Numbered from the stretch's first letter, positions 35,701 to 44,006 are shown. The stretch: DNA of 64,000 nt from Methylosinus sp. H3A (GCF_015709455.1 NZ_JADNQW010000003.1:62001-126000); one strand, 5' to 3'. Notes: a model not told the origin generated them from the sequence alone. Translations and numbers: made by a program.

Positions 35701-37769
35701 GCATCTCGCGCAAGCGCATCGAGCGCATGAAGGAAGGGCTTCAAGCCAAGCTCGATGCCTTGCAGAGCCGCAAGGACGATCTCCTGACCATCGGCGAGAT
35801 GGGCGTCGACCAGATCATCGTCGACGAGGCGCAGGAGTTTCGCAAGCTCTCCTTCGCCACCAATATGACGAGCCTGAAGGGCGTCGATCCCGACGGCTCG
35901 CAGCGCGCCTGGGACCTCTTCGTCAAATCCCGCTTCGTCGACGAGAAGAACCCCGGCCGGGCGCTGCTCCTCGCCTCTGGCACGCCGATCACCAACACCC
36001 TCGGCGAGATGTTCACGCTGCAGCGCTTCATGCAGCCGGAGACGCTAGAAGAAAGGGGCATTCACGAGTTCGACGCCTGGGCCGCGACCTTTGGCGAGAC
36101 GCGCACAGAGCTCGAGCTGCAGCCGTCCGGCCTCTACAAGCCAGTCACGCGCTTTTCGGAATTCGTCAATGTTGCCGACCTCATGGCCATGTATCGCTCG
36201 ATCGCCGATGTCGTGCTCAAATCGGACCTGCGCCATTATCTCCGCCTGCCGAGCGTCAAGGGCGGCAAGCGCCAGATCGTCACGGCGGAGCCGACCGACG
36301 CCTTCAAGGCCTATCAGAAAATCCTCGCCCAGCGCATCGCCGTCATCGAGAAGCGCAAGGGCAAGCCCGAGAAGGGCGACGATATTCTCCTCTCCGTCAT
36401 CACCGACGGTCGCCACGCCGCCATCGATCTGCGCTTCGTCCTCCCCGGCCACGCCAATGAGGACGGCAACAAGCTCAACGCCCTGATCGACAACGTCTTT
36501 GCGATCTGGCGCGAGACCTCCGACCGCCGCTACACGCGGGCGGATGGCGTTCCCTACCTGTTGCCCGGCGCGGCGCAGATGATCTTCTCCGATCTCGGCA
36601 CGCTCAATGTCGAGGCGACGCGCGGCTTCTCGGCCTACCGCTGGATCAAGTCGCGCCTCGTCGCGCTCGGCGTTCCCGCCGAGCAGATCGCCTTCATGCA
36701 GGATTACAAGAAGTCGAGCGCCAAGCAGCGCCTCTTTCAAGACATCAACGCCGGCAAGACCCGCATCGTCATCGGATCGTCCGATACGATGGGGACCGGC
36801 GTCAACGCTCAGCGACGCCTGGTCGCCCTCCATCATCTCGACGTTCCCTGGCTCCCCTCGCATATCGAACAGCGCGAAGGCCGCATCGAGCGCCAGGGCA
36901 ACGAGAATGACGAGATCGAGCTCTACGCCTACGCCACCAAGGGCAGCGTCGACGCCACAGGCTGGCAATTGCTGGAGCGGAAGGCCCGCTTCATCGAAAT
37001 GGCCATGTCCGGCGACCGCAGCATCCGACGGCTGGAGGACGCCGGATCGCAGGTCAATCAATTCGCCATGGCGAAGGCCATTGCATCGGGCGACCCGAGG
37101 CTCATGCAGAAGGCCGGGCTCGAAGCCGAGATCGCTCGGCTGGAGCGTCTGCGCGACGCGCATTTCGACGATCAATACGCCGTCCGCCGCACGATCTCCT
37201 CGACCGAGGCCTCGCTCCGTCACGCCGAAAAGCGGATCGGCGAGATCGAGCAGGACATCGCCAGACGAACCCCGACCCGCGGCGACGCCTTCCGCATGGA
37301 GGTGAACGGAGAGCGATTCGTCGAACGCAAGGACGCCGGCGCCGCCCTCCTCAGAGGCATCCGCGCCAGGGAGTTCGAAGGCAAGGGCGGCGACTGGCGC
37401 GTGGCTAATATCGGCGGCTTCGATTTGTCCGTCACGGCAAGATCCGTCGAGCGCCAGAAGCTCGCTGAGGTCGAGCTGACGATGCAGCGCGCCGGCCGGC
37501 ATTTCGACATCGAATATTCGCACGATCTGACGCCGCTCGGCATCATCTCCCGCCTCGAATACGCGCTGAGCCGCTTCGAGGTGGAGCTGGCCGAGCAAAA
37601 GCGCGTCATGAGTGAGGCCGCCGAGCGCCTGCCCGCCTATCGCCGGCGTTTGGACGAGGCCTTCGCCTATGAAGACGAGCTCGACGCGAAGCGCGACGAG
37701 CTGGCCGCTCTCAATGCGTCTCTCGCCGCGAACGACGATGGCCGAGCCGAGGCCAGCTCCGCGGCCTGA
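32712..37769 (+). CDS. Giant fused adenine-methylase / SF2 helicase of plasmid type
   Basis: The 1685-residue protein has an N-terminal methyltransferase domain with the SAM motif ILEPGCGTGLFFSLM (about residue 177) and the catalytic VIGNPPFSD (about 240). A long middle part follows. The helicase has Walker A HSVGAGKTFTIA (about 880), Walker B IIVDEAQEF (about 1037) and C-terminal motifs SSDTMGTGVNAQ and HIEQREGRIERQGN (about 1385). The last 250 residues contain coiled-coil-like helices. Such fusions are conserved on conjugative plasmids and phages and are thought to modify or protect DNA on entry, as DarB does in phage P1. The N-terminus carries QLTLSLFD, which resembles a sliding-clamp binding peptide. 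The ATG has AAAGGA upstream. The gene appears intact. Confidence 0.92.
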   Translation: MAKDSNQLTLSLFDSTSLSGGLTLDGGSFGPSTNLPEEDETPAVAAAPAIPAQDFVLRGDRQLAHGWKARAADNLAAIRLAFEIEAEKRNATSEEQDVLSRFVGFGARDLADMMFRRAGESFAEGWEDLGEELERLVPREELASLARATQYAHYTPEFIIRAIWGAVQRMGFAGGAILEPGCGTGLFFSLMPEALAGKSSLTGVEMDATTARIAAQLFPNAWMRREDFTKARLTESFELVIGNPPFSDRRARLDGAERLDLSLHDYFIARSIERLKPGGLAAFVTSRWTMDKVDAKARAHIAAMADLVGAIRLPEGAMNAAAGTDVVVDILFLQRRAADQEPAGALWQDLAEAVPAEDGEEALSINRYFIDHPEMVMGLHARTSSAYGPTYTCLRKDRAALDDEIDAAVSRLPRGIHQPSERSAASAASRPALRVGTAAEGATIKEGSFVIIDDALMQIIDGAPRKIEVRGGKGGEGIPAKHARIIRTLIPIRDAIREVLRAQEANEPWGTAQTRLRIAYKSFLRNFGPINLTTITETTDPKTGEARETQRRPNLQPFLDDPDVWLVASIEDYDVETGTATKGPIFSERVLHPPATPTIESAADALAVTLHELGHVDIDRIADLLGRSRDETLAELGDRVFLDPQTTIEGFESWQTADAYLSGPVRTKLTAAIAAAERDARYRRNVEVLGPVQPEDLKPSDISARLGAPWIPTADVAAFVAEVIGVKASIRHTVEIASWTVELSAFAGRAEATSEWGTARRNAGLLLGDALNSSIPQIYDVWKEDGRERRELNAAETEAAKEKLAKIKTAFERWVWTNVERAERLTRIYNDQFNNLVPRHFDGAHLQLPGASSVIKFYDHQKRAIWRIVSAGKTYIAHSVGAGKTFTIAAAIMEQKRLGLVAKAMLVVPGHCLAQASREFLLLYPNARILVADETNFSKDKRQRFLARAATAQWDCIIITHSAFKFVPASAAFEQALVQTHLASYSELLEKIDGDDRISRKRIERMKEGLQAKLDALQSRKDDLLTIGEMGVDQIIVDEAQEFRKLSFATNMTSLKGVDPDGSQRAWDLFVKSRFVDEKNPGRALLLASGTPITNTLGEMFTLQRFMQPETLEERGIHEFDAWAATFGETRTELELQPSGLYKPVTRFSEFVNVADLMAMYRSIADVVLKSDLRHYLRLPSVKGGKRQIVTAEPTDAFKAYQKILAQRIAVIEKRKGKPEKGDDILLSVITDGRHAAIDLRFVLPGHANEDGNKLNALIDNVFAIWRETSDRRYTRADGVPYLLPGAAQMIFSDLGTLNVEATRGFSAYRWIKSRLVALGVPAEQIAFMQDYKKSSAKQRLFQDINAGKTRIVIGSSDTMGTGVNAQRRLVALHHLDVPWLPSHIEQREGRIERQGNENDEIELYAYATKGSVDATGWQLLERKARFIEMAMSGDRSIRRLEDAGSQVNQFAMAKAIASGDPRLMQKAGLEAEIARLERLRDAHFDDQYAVRRTISSTEASLRHAEKRIGEIEQDIARRTPTRGDAFRMEVNGERFVERKDAGAALLRGIRAREFEGKGGDWRVANIGGFDLSVTARSVERQKLAEVELTMQRAGRHFDIEYSHDLTPLGIISRLEYALSRFEVELAEQKRVMSEAAERLPAYRRRLDEAFAYEDELDAKRDELAALNASLAANDDGRAEASSAA

Positions 37770-37788
37770 CGCGCCACGCTGGCGCGTC
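37768..37788. terminator. Perfect hairpin directly after the methylase-helicase gene
   Basis: GACGCGCCA and TGGCGCGTC form a 9-bp stem with a 3-base loop, overlapping the stop codon. No T run follows, so it may act by Rho or stabilise the transcript end. Confidence 0.5.
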
Positions 37789-37923
37789 CATCAAATCCCG
37801 AAGGTCTGACGACCACGCGCGGGCTCGGACGGCATGGTCTTGGTCCGAACGCCTCGGCGCGGGCGATCCCCGAGAGTTTGCGTCGCCGATCGCCGCGCTC
37901 CCCTTCTCATCAGGAGACGATAC

Positions 37924-38478
37924 ATGCTCCCGACCGCAATCATTCGATCTCTCCGAACGCCACAATTGACGGCCCCGGACTTCACGCCGACCAAGTTCCA
38001 TACGACCGACGACAAGGCGTGGTTCGCCAACGCGCTGCTGAAATTTCTCGCGGACGACTGTCCACAAAGCGCCTTCACCGACCGGCTTTATGTGCGCCTC
38101 TCCAACAGCTTTGGGAACATTGCTCATCATGACCGGACCAGATTTTATGACAACTTTTTCGTGACTTCCGAGAGGAAGATAGGATTCCTCGAACAGACGC
38201 TGCGATGGCCCTGTTATGGCGCCGCGGAATTCACATTTTGCGACGTCGAGATACTCGTCCAATCACGCATAGCGGCGACAAATCTTCTCGCGATTGAACA
38301 ATCGAGGCGCGACGCCGAGATCGCGCGCCGTGAGCGCGAGCTGCTCGCGCGCTTGAAGGCCAAATACGAGTCGATTCCTCGCGCCGATCCGACGCCATCG
38401 CCGATCACGACATCGACGCTGGCTCCGTCGGCCGTTCCGACGCCGCGGCAAGGATCGCTCTTCGATCTTTCACAGTGA
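37924..38478 (+). CDS. Unknown plasmid protein with a clamp-binding-like C-terminus
   Basis: The 184-residue product contains PDFTPTKFHTTDDKAWFANAL, TDRLYVRLSNSFGNIAHHDR, a central beta-rich part and a charged helix (RRDAEIARRERELLARLKAK), then a Pro/Ser/Thr-rich linker. It ends in QGSLFDLSQ. The last nine residues resemble the QxxLF peptide by which proteins dock on the DNA polymerase beta clamp, although the second residue is Gly rather than Leu. AGGAGA seven bases upstream supports the ATG. It lies between the methylase-helicase and parB genes, and a DNA-related role fits, but function is unknown. Confidence 0.65.
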   Translation: MLPTAIIRSLRTPQLTAPDFTPTKFHTTDDKAWFANALLKFLADDCPQSAFTDRLYVRLSNSFGNIAHHDRTRFYDNFFVTSERKIGFLEQTLRWPCYGAAEFTFCDVEILVQSRIAATNLLAIEQSRRDAEIARRERELLARLKAKYESIPRADPTPSPITTSTLAPSAVPTPRQGSLFDLSQ

Positions 38479-38570
38479 GCTGAAGCTCTCCCGCGTCACG
38501 CGAAGAGGGCGAAGAAGCTCCGTCAAAACGAAACGAAGAACAAAGAAAAGGCGCTCTGCCCCATGCGCGG

Positions 38571-38646
38571 CCGTCGCCGCAAGAGTTCGTCGCTTCGCTC
38601 CCGCGCGTTCCGCGCGCCCTTGCCCCGCCGTCCGCGACCGGGGCGT
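38571..38646 (+). repeat. Leader hairpin motif, copy D (before parB)
   Basis: CGTCGCCGCAAGAG, the inner CGCGCG-ttc-CGCGCG hairpin and CCCTTGCCCC are present. One outer-stem pair is mismatched here (CAAGAG against CCCTTG). It lies about 60 bp before the start codon of the ParB gene. Confidence 0.75.
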
Positions 38647-38706
38647 TCGATCCTCGTCTTCGAGAAGAAGACCGGAAATTTGAAATTCAAAGAGGAGATC
38701 ATCATC

Positions 38707-40380
38707 ATGGAATTGCGTCACGTCGATCCTCGCAATCTCAAGCCCAATCCCAACAATCCGCGCCACACCGCGCCCGGCGAGCACGCCGATCGACAGCTCG
38801 TCGCCAACATCCAGAAGATCGGCATCACGCAGCCGCCCGTCGTGCGCGCGGATGGCGACGATCTTGTCATTGTAGCCGGTGATCGGCGCGTCCGCGCCGC
38901 GATCGCGGCAGAGCTCCCCGAGATCATCGTCCTCGTCCGCGGCGCCGACGACGGGGCCGACAATCTCCGCTCCCTCTCCGAAAACGTGGCCCGCGCTCAG
39001 ATGGGGCCGGTCGATCAATGGCGCGCCATCGAAGCGCTCATTTCCTACCACTGGACCGAAGACGCGATCGGCGATGCTCTCGCTCTGCCGGTCCGCACCA
39101 TCAAGAAATTGCGGCTCCTCGCCCACATTCATCCGGCGATCCTCGATCACATCGCCAAAGGCGACATGCCGCAGGAAAGTCAGCTCCGCATCATCGCCGC
39201 GGTTGGAGCCGACGAACAGGCCTCCGTATGGAAGAAGCACAAGCCCAAGAAGGGCCAGGACACGGTGACTTGGCTCGATGTCGCTCGCGCGCTCCAAAAG
39301 CGGCGCATCTACGCGAAGCACGCGAAGTTCGGGCCAGACGAGGAGCAGGCGTTCGGCATCGTCTGGGAGGACGACCTGTTCGAGCAGGACGGCCAGGACT
39401 CTCGCTACACCACTCAGGTCGAAGCCTACTTCGCGGCGCAGACCGCATGGCTCGAAGCCAATCTGCCGAAGAATGGCGTTCTCCTGCAAATCGACGAATA
39501 TGGCCAGGGGAAGCTCCCGCCGAAAGCCGAGCGGGTCTGGGGCCAATCGAGAAAGAGCGACACGGTCGGCTTCTACGTCGACCCCCGCGAAGGCTCTGTG
39601 AAAGAAATCGCCTACCGCCTGCCCAAGGCGGAAACGAAGACCGCGAAGAGCGGAGCGCGCGCCGGCGCGGTGGAGACGGCTTCCGAGCCGACCCGCACGC
39701 GTCCCGAGATCACGCAAAAAGGCCTCGCGATCATCGGCGATTTGCGCACGGACGCTCTCGCCCGAGCGCTCGCCGAGAATGAGATCGACGATTTCACGCT
39801 CCTCAGCCTGCTCGTCGTCGCCTTCTCGGCCGAGAATGTCGATGTGAAAGCGAGCGGCTACTCCGCACCCTTGCGTCGAGGCCTCACGCGTCGCCTCGCC
39901 GTCGAGGGCCGCATCACCCAAGAGGCCGCCCTCGTTCGGAAGGCCGCGCGCGACATGCTCGCCCATGTCCTCACCTGCCGTCCCGGCTATCATTCGAGCG
40001 GCGTCGCCGCGCGCCTTATCGGCGACGCGATCGGCGCGGACGCGCATCTGCCGAACATGGCGACGGAAGAATTCCTCTCGTCGCTTTCGAAAGCGGCGCT
40101 CGAAAAGGCCGCCGCGCTGCACTCGGTGCTGCCGCGTCCTCGCGCCAAGGAGACCCGCGCCGCCCTCATCGACCAGCTCGCGGGCGCCAGATTCGTGCTA
40201 CCGGCCGCGCGGTTCGCTCTGTCGGAAGAAGAGATCGCGAACCAACTCGCCCGAGCGGCCGAACGCGCCGAGGAGGACGAGGGCGAGGGCCAAAACGTCG
40301 ACGGCTCCGATACGGAGATCGGCGCCACCGACGAGGACGGCGACCCGGAAGAGGATCAGCAAGCCGAGGAATTCGCCTGA
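38707..40380 (+). CDS. parB: ParB/RepB/Spo0J-family partition-like protein
   Basis: The 557-residue protein starts with a ParB N-domain: PNPNNPRHTAPGE, LVANIQKIGITQPPVV, IVAGDRRVRAA (Arg-rich CTP/DNA-binding box, about residues 56-65) and LSENVARAQMGPVDQW. A helix-turn-helix region follows (WTEDAIGDALALPVRTIKK). The C-terminal half is long and ends in a strongly acidic tail (EEDEGEGQ, EDGDPEEDQQAEE). Proteins of this length are found on rhizobial plasmids and may act in segregation or as general DNA-binding regulators. No parA lies beside it; a ParA-like ATPase is 14 kb away. GAGGAG precedes the ATG, and a copy of the shared leader hairpin lies 60 bp upstream. Confidence 0.88.
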   Translation: MELRHVDPRNLKPNPNNPRHTAPGEHADRQLVANIQKIGITQPPVVRADGDDLVIVAGDRRVRAAIAAELPEIIVLVRGADDGADNLRSLSENVARAQMGPVDQWRAIEALISYHWTEDAIGDALALPVRTIKKLRLLAHIHPAILDHIAKGDMPQESQLRIIAAVGADEQASVWKKHKPKKGQDTVTWLDVARALQKRRIYAKHAKFGPDEEQAFGIVWEDDLFEQDGQDSRYTTQVEAYFAAQTAWLEANLPKNGVLLQIDEYGQGKLPPKAERVWGQSRKSDTVGFYVDPREGSVKEIAYRLPKAETKTAKSGARAGAVETASEPTRTRPEITQKGLAIIGDLRTDALARALAENEIDDFTLLSLLVVAFSAENVDVKASGYSAPLRRGLTRRLAVEGRITQEAALVRKAARDMLAHVLTCRPGYHSSGVAARLIGDAIGADAHLPNMATEEFLSSLSKAALEKAAALHSVLPRPRAKETRAALIDQLAGARFVLPAARFALSEEEIANQLARAAERAEEDEGEGQNVDGSDTEIGATDEDGDPEEDQQAEEFA

Positions 40381-40391
40381 TCAACGCATCG

Positions 40392-40418
40392 GCGCGGCCG
40401 GCTTACCGTCGGCCGCGC
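40392..40418 (+). terminator. Hairpin after the parB gene
   Basis: GCGCGGCCG and CGGCCGCGC form a 9-bp stem with a 9-base loop, followed by TCTTCT. It lies just downstream of the parB stop and before the next ribosome site. Confidence 0.5.
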
Positions 40419-40462
40419 TCTTCTGCACGCTGCCATGAACCCCGAGGACGGGAGGTTCGCTC

Positions 40463-40669
40463 ATGTACGCATTTCAATTCCAGGATGGAAGCTGGCGCAT
40501 CGACTTCATGACCAACAGTCGATCGCCCCGTCCTGCTCCCAGAACCGAGGCGTACGATCTCTATGAAGCGTCCTACCTCAGTCGCCGCGCCGCGAACGCC
40601 GCCATCGACAAAATCCGCGCGCTCGCTTCCGACAGATCTCCTCCCACATCAGAGGAAGTTTCGTCCTGA
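40463..40669 (+). CDS. Small protein of unknown function
   Basis: The 68-residue product begins MYAFQFQDGSWRIDFMT and ends in a helical, charged region (YLSRRAANAAIDKIRALASD). A short beta-hairpin followed by a helix is likely. No motif is recognised. GGGAGG nine bases before the ATG supports translation. It is the first of four small genes after parB. Confidence 0.55.
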   Translation: MYAFQFQDGSWRIDFMTNSRSPRPAPRTEAYDLYEASYLSRRAANAAIDKIRALASDRSPPTSEEVSS

Positions 40670-40711
40670 AGCGCCGCGCATTTGTGAATGTTCGAGCTAC
40701 GGAGCCTTCTA

Positions 40712-41032
40712 ATGCCGACCTACAGAATTCTACTTGTGGAAGAGCTGGTGGAGAGCGACTGCGCGGAATTCCGAGTCGCCGCCCCTACAACCCGTGACGC
40801 CGCCAATGTTCTCGTCGACGCCCATGCCCGTGCGCGGGAGAAATCGTCGAACTGGGTCTCTCTGCCCGACGGCCAGAGCGCCCGAATCGAGCCCGACAAT
40901 ATCGTTCGGACGCGCGTCTATTGCGTGTTGCTCGACGACAACGGCGACGAGGTCGAGGAGATCGACCTCGAGACTCCCGCCTCGCGAGCACAGCCGCCTT
41001 CAGAGGTGGATTTCGAAGACGGTGGCGCCTGA
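40712..41032 (+). CDS. Small acidic protein of unknown function
   Basis: The 106-residue product reads YRILLVEELVESDCAEFRVA, ANVLVDAHARAREKS and VYCVLLDDNGDEVEEIDLE. A beta-alpha-beta pattern with an acidic C-terminus is apparent, but no family is recognised. CGGAG precedes the chosen ATG; an in-frame ATG 24 bp earlier is possible but has no ribosome site. Confidence 0.55.
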   Translation: MPTYRILLVEELVESDCAEFRVAAPTTRDAANVLVDAHARAREKSSNWVSLPDGQSARIEPDNIVRTRVYCVLLDDNGDEVEEIDLETPASRAQPPSEVDFEDGGA

Positions 41033-41170
41033 TGCGGCAGTGTCATGCGCGACGCGCACTGCCCGACGACGCGAACTCGAGGGCCAGTGCCGCGGTCTTT
41101 TCCCTCTCACCGCGACGACGTGAACGTCGCCGTCCCATCTTTTCGGAGGCCGATTCCCGGAGGCATGAAC

Positions 41171-41419
41171 ATGGCCAGGACGCAGGTCGACGTCAGCACG
41201 GTAATTTTCGGCAGCGCCACCAGCATCGCGCATCTGGCCCAATTCGCATTCGACCGCGAAGACAGCCGAGACATGACCGTCGAATACGCCATGAGGCTGA
41301 TCCAGAAAGATTGGCCCTTCGAAATCGATCACTCGAAAACAGAAATCGAATGCGGCGTCGGTATTCGTGTCGCCTTCAAAGACGGTTCCGTTCTTCATGT
41401 CGGCGCTTGGGCGGACTGA
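41171..41419 (+). CDS. Small protein of unknown function
   Basis: The 82-residue product contains QVDVSTVIFGSATSIAHLAQ, FDREDSRDMTVEYAMRLIQK and IECGVGIRVAFKDGSVLHVG. The order beta-helix-beta suggests a compact domain. The start is placed at the ATG seven bases after GGAGG; longer upstream frames have no ribosome site. It belongs to the run of small plasmid genes after parB. Confidence 0.55.
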   Translation: MARTQVDVSTVIFGSATSIAHLAQFAFDREDSRDMTVEYAMRLIQKDWPFEIDHSKTEIECGVGIRVAFKDGSVLHVGAWAD

Positions 41420-41462
41420 CATGAAGCCTTCCCACGGGATGCCCTAACTAGGGAGCTGCGCT

Positions 41463-41870
41463 ATGATACGGCAATATTATGCTCAACGCCGCCAGGGTGG
41501 CGACAATCCGAAGGGCGTCGGCGTCATCGCCGTCGGATCCATCTACTATCTGCAGAACGACGGCTATTGGCGTGATCGAGTTTGTGGGGCGCCTATTCGC
41601 CGCAATCCCTGCATTGTCCTCGCGTTTTTGAATGGCGTCGTCGCCGCTTCCCGTCGCAGCGCCGCCGCAGGCAAATGGGAGGACGTCTATGTGAGCGGAC
41701 GTTCCGATCTCGCCCTCGTGCGCTCCCTTCGCGATGGGCGCATCCGCAAGATCGCCGTCCGCACATTGATCCTCCACGACGATCTCGGCATGTGCAAAGA
41801 CGCGGCGGAATATCCGACTCTTCCGCGGCTCGCCGGTCGCAAGTTGCCGCTTCGATCTGTCGCAGCATAA
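41463..41870 (+). CDS. Unknown protein, possibly beta-rich
   Basis: The 135-residue product includes GVGVIAVGSIYYLQNDGYWR, NPCIVLAFLNGVVAASRRS and SGRSDLALVRSLRDGRIRKI. Alternating hydrophobic residues suggest beta strands. Three Cys residues are not arranged in a recognised motif. GGGAGC lies before the ATG. The neighbouring genes give no hint of function. Confidence 0.5.
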   Translation: MIRQYYAQRRQGGDNPKGVGVIAVGSIYYLQNDGYWRDRVCGAPIRRNPCIVLAFLNGVVAASRRSAAAGKWEDVYVSGRSDLALVRSLRDGRIRKIAVRTLILHDDLGMCKDAAEYPTLPRLAGRKLPLRSVAA

Positions 41871-41992
41871 CGAGGCCGTCGCAGAGCGCTCTGGCTCTCG
41901 ACGCACATGTGAAGCAGAGGGCGCCGAAATGTGTCGACAATGGATTCCCTCGCAGCTTTTGCTGTTTGCGAGCGCCAAATCGTCCCCTGAGT

Positions 41993-42340
41993 TCATTCGT
42001 CGGTCTGAAAAGGCGAGCGTGGCGCCATCCGCTCTCGTCGCGACAGATTCGAGGTGAAAGTTCGCGAATCCGAAATCTCGCTTCGCTCGCTCGCGGTTCT
42101 TTCGAATAGACGGGCCAAGTCATCGCTGACGCCCGAGACGGGATGAATGAAGGACGCATCGACCATGCGCCCTCGGATCGCTGTCGGACCGTCCAGCACC
42201 AACACGACAATGCTTGCGACGGCCGCGCCCAGCGCGCCAGCCCCGACTGCTATCGACAGAGCGCCTGCGAGGAAGGCCGCGACGGATTTCGAAATCCAGC
42301 TTCCACTGGGATAAATATCTGACGACGATTCCTTATTCAT
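41993..42340 (-). CDS. Small membrane protein of unknown function
   Basis: The 115-residue product has a short polar N-terminus, then one long hydrophobic segment (VAAFLAGALSIAVGAGALGAA and on to VLVLDGP, residues 20-50) that could cross the membrane once or twice. A polar C-terminal region with many Arg and Ser residues follows. GGAGG nine bases before the ATG supports this start over an earlier in-frame one. It lies downstream of the amidase-like operon on the same strand, separated by about 140 bp. Confidence 0.5.
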   Translation of the reverse strand: MNKESSSDIYPSGSWISKSVAAFLAGALSIAVGAGALGAAVASIVVLVLDGPTAIRGRMVDASFIHPVSGVSDDLARLFERTASERSEISDSRTFTSNLSRRERMAPRSPFQTDE

Positions 42341-42481
42341 GATGTCCTCCGGACCTGCATACGGCGACACCACTATCGACCGCATCGCAACCGTGAGCTC
42401 GCTGTGCGCGGATATAAATGGAGGATCGAATGCCTGAGTCGCACCCGATCCTCATTCACAGTTCGATGTTGGCGCTCGCCG

Positions 42482-42802
42482 CTATTTGCACACCACGCGC
42501 CCAGGAGTGTACACGCATCGATCAATCGGACTTTTGAAGACAAAAGTTTCGCGCGTTCCATCCTTATATCGGCACACGAGTTTTAGCGGTTGATGCGCCT
42601 TTTTGAGATTGTGCCATCCTTGCTCCTTCAGAGAGCCGTCAGGCGTCAGCGATTCTGTGTCCGGCGTGAGTGTCCCCGGCGGGTCCGCTAGTCCCGAAAT
42701 GATCGTGATCCCCGATAGGTTATTCTTGCAAGGTTCGACGGCGAAGGCCGCCGAAGGAACCATCAGCATCAGTATGGTGAGCGCCTTAGTGCGATACGAC
42801 AT
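42482..42802 (-). CDS. Small periplasmic protein, possible inhibitor/immunity partner
   Basis: The 106-residue product has a clear signal peptide with cleavage expected after AAFA (residue 21). The mature part has four Cys residues and a C-terminal half GWHNLKKAHQPLKLVCRYKD, then DRCVYTPGRVVCK. This resembles the STY0301-type small secreted family related to lysozyme inhibitors, but the match is by eye. The ATG lies inside the last codons of the amidase-like gene (17-bp overlap), with GGAG about nine bases upstream, so the two are translationally coupled. The coupling and the shared periplasmic destination suggest that it neutralises or assists the amidase-like protein. Confidence 0.6.
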   Translation of the reverse strand: MSYRTKALTILMLMVPSAAFAVEPCKNNLSGITIISGLADPPGTLTPDTESLTPDGSLKEQGWHNLKKAHQPLKLVCRYKDGTRETFVFKSPIDRCVYTPGRVVCK

Positions 42803-43469
42803 AAAATTTATCTCCCGCTTCATATTGATTGTTCCCTGTCCAATATATCGTCCTGTAATGGGCCGGCTGATTCAACCATTGGTCCATTACCTGTATGCCC
42901 TGATCGTTCTGACCGAGGTAAATCGCCGTGTGGCTCTGGCCCGGCGTGTTCGTGTATGTCCCGTCATCGCCAAAAGTCGCGATCACAGTTCCCGTTGCAA
43001 TGTCGCTAGCGCCCTCAACACGTTCGCCCGGAACCCAGGTCGACGTCAGGCCGACGTCGGATGTCGCCTGCGCCAGCGCGACGCATTGCCCACTTCCGAC
43101 GCTCTGGCCATTGTATTGACTGTAGTCGGTTGCGATCGTGCCCGCGCCAATTCCGCCGTCGCCATTGTAGCCGCCGCCTCCGCCATTTCCTCCTCCTCCG
43201 TTCCCGCCACCCGTATCCGTTCCACCGGTCGGATAGCTGAAATTCGGCGCGCCTTTCTCGCGGTACGTCGGAATCACCGTGGCGGGCAATCCGCGTTCGA
43301 CGACAGGGGTCGGGTCGGCTATCCCCGGCGTCGGCCCCCACAACGCGCACCCCGCGCCCGCGGCGAGAGCCACCGCAATCAATCGACATGAGACGACGAG
43401 CTGTCCTCGTCCTCCGCCATGCCCTCCGCCGCCGGCGTCCGGAGGGGACATATTCATTTTGCGCAACAT
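42786..43469 (-). CDS. Membrane-anchored or secreted BPSL0067-type Cys-His amidase-like protein
   Basis: The 227-residue protein starts with a Gly/His-rich segment and a hydrophobic stretch (VVSCRLIAVALAAGAGCALW, residues 25-44) that can act as an uncleaved anchor or signal. A Gly/Asn-rich linker (residues 82-108) leads to the catalytic domain. There GSGQCVALAQ (Cys129) and TPGQSHTAIYLGQ (His180) match the papain-like NlpC/P60/CHAP group, most closely the BPSL0067 family. Such enzymes cut peptide bonds in peptidoglycan. AAAGGAGG before the ATG is an excellent ribosome site. The small periplasmic gene overlapping its end suggests a toxin-immunity or enzyme-inhibitor pair. Whether it acts on the host's own wall during transfer or on rivals is not known. 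Confidence 0.72.
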   Translation of the reverse strand: MLRKMNMSPPDAGGGGHGGGRGQLVVSCRLIAVALAAGAGCALWGPTPGIADPTPVVERGLPATVIPTYREKGAPNFSYPTGGTDTGGGNGGGGNGGGGGYNGDGGIGAGTIATDYSQYNGQSVGSGQCVALAQATSDVGLTSTWVPGERVEGASDIATGTVIATFGDDGTYTNTPGQSHTAIYLGQNDQGIQVMDQWLNQPAHYRTIYWTGNNQYEAGDKFYVVSH

Positions 43470-44006
43470 GAGACCTCCTTTTTCAGAAGGCTCTCAACAT
43501 TGCTCCCATCGGCGCGAATGTGAAATTCCTGTCAACCGCGAAATCATCATCGCGGATCTTTTGGCCATGTCGTCGCCGCGCCTTTGGCTAATCCCTCATC
43601 GCGACGGGCGTCCGGCCGCGGAGACCGGCCGCTGCTCATGCGGGCGCGCGCAGCGTCACCGTCGCTTCCGGCGCTGTGCGATGCGAGGCGAGCGAGGAAC
43701 TTCGAAGAAGGAAGAATGAAGAATCGAAGTCGAGCGAGAAACCGCAAATCCCGATTGCACGCCGGCGTTCTACAGCCGCCTGCGAGTCCTTCGGCTCCAG
43801 GCGCCGCAGAATTTTCCCCTGTCCGCTGCCGCCCGCTCTACGGCGGGCTCCCGAGCGCGGACATTCCTCGCGCATCAAAATTCACCGGCGCCAGGAGCTC
43901 AGCGCTATCGCTCGACCTCCGGCCTTTCGGCCGGAGGCTCCAGATCGCCTTTCCGGCTGTTCGTGAACGCCGTGCAACGGGCTGCGGCCCCGCTCGGAGA
44001 AAAGAC
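43470..44006. other. 537-bp divergent intergenic region before ssb
   Basis: No gene is supported. The left end holds the promoter of the amidase-like gene. The plus-strand frame that extends ssb upstream is Arg/Ser-rich and has no ribosome site, so it is rejected. A hairpin GCCCGC-tctacg-GCGGGC lies near 43830 and a longer one at 43916-43937. Confidence 0.5.
43916..43937 (+). promoter_or_regulatory. Hairpin in the ssb leader
   Basis: CCTCCGGCC and GGCCGGAGG form a perfect 9-bp stem with a TTTC loop, about 70 bp before the ssb start. It may affect transcript stability or translation. No T run follows. Confidence 0.5.

Noticed and set aside
33987..35744. 585-codon minus-strand frame inside the methylase-helicase gene
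   Set aside because: It lies wholly opposite conserved helicase and methylase text, and its composition is that of a mirror frame.
36045..37598. 517-codon minus-strand frame inside the methylase-helicase gene
   Set aside because: It is another antisense shadow with no ribosome site or recognised motif.
38470..40122. 550-codon minus-strand frame opposite parB
   Set aside because: The plus strand encodes a clear ParB; the antisense frame has no independent support.
43584..44006. In-frame N-terminal extension of ssb
   Set aside because: SSB proteins start at MKNIAEF-type text, a ribosome site precedes that ATG, and the extension is Arg/Ser-rich.
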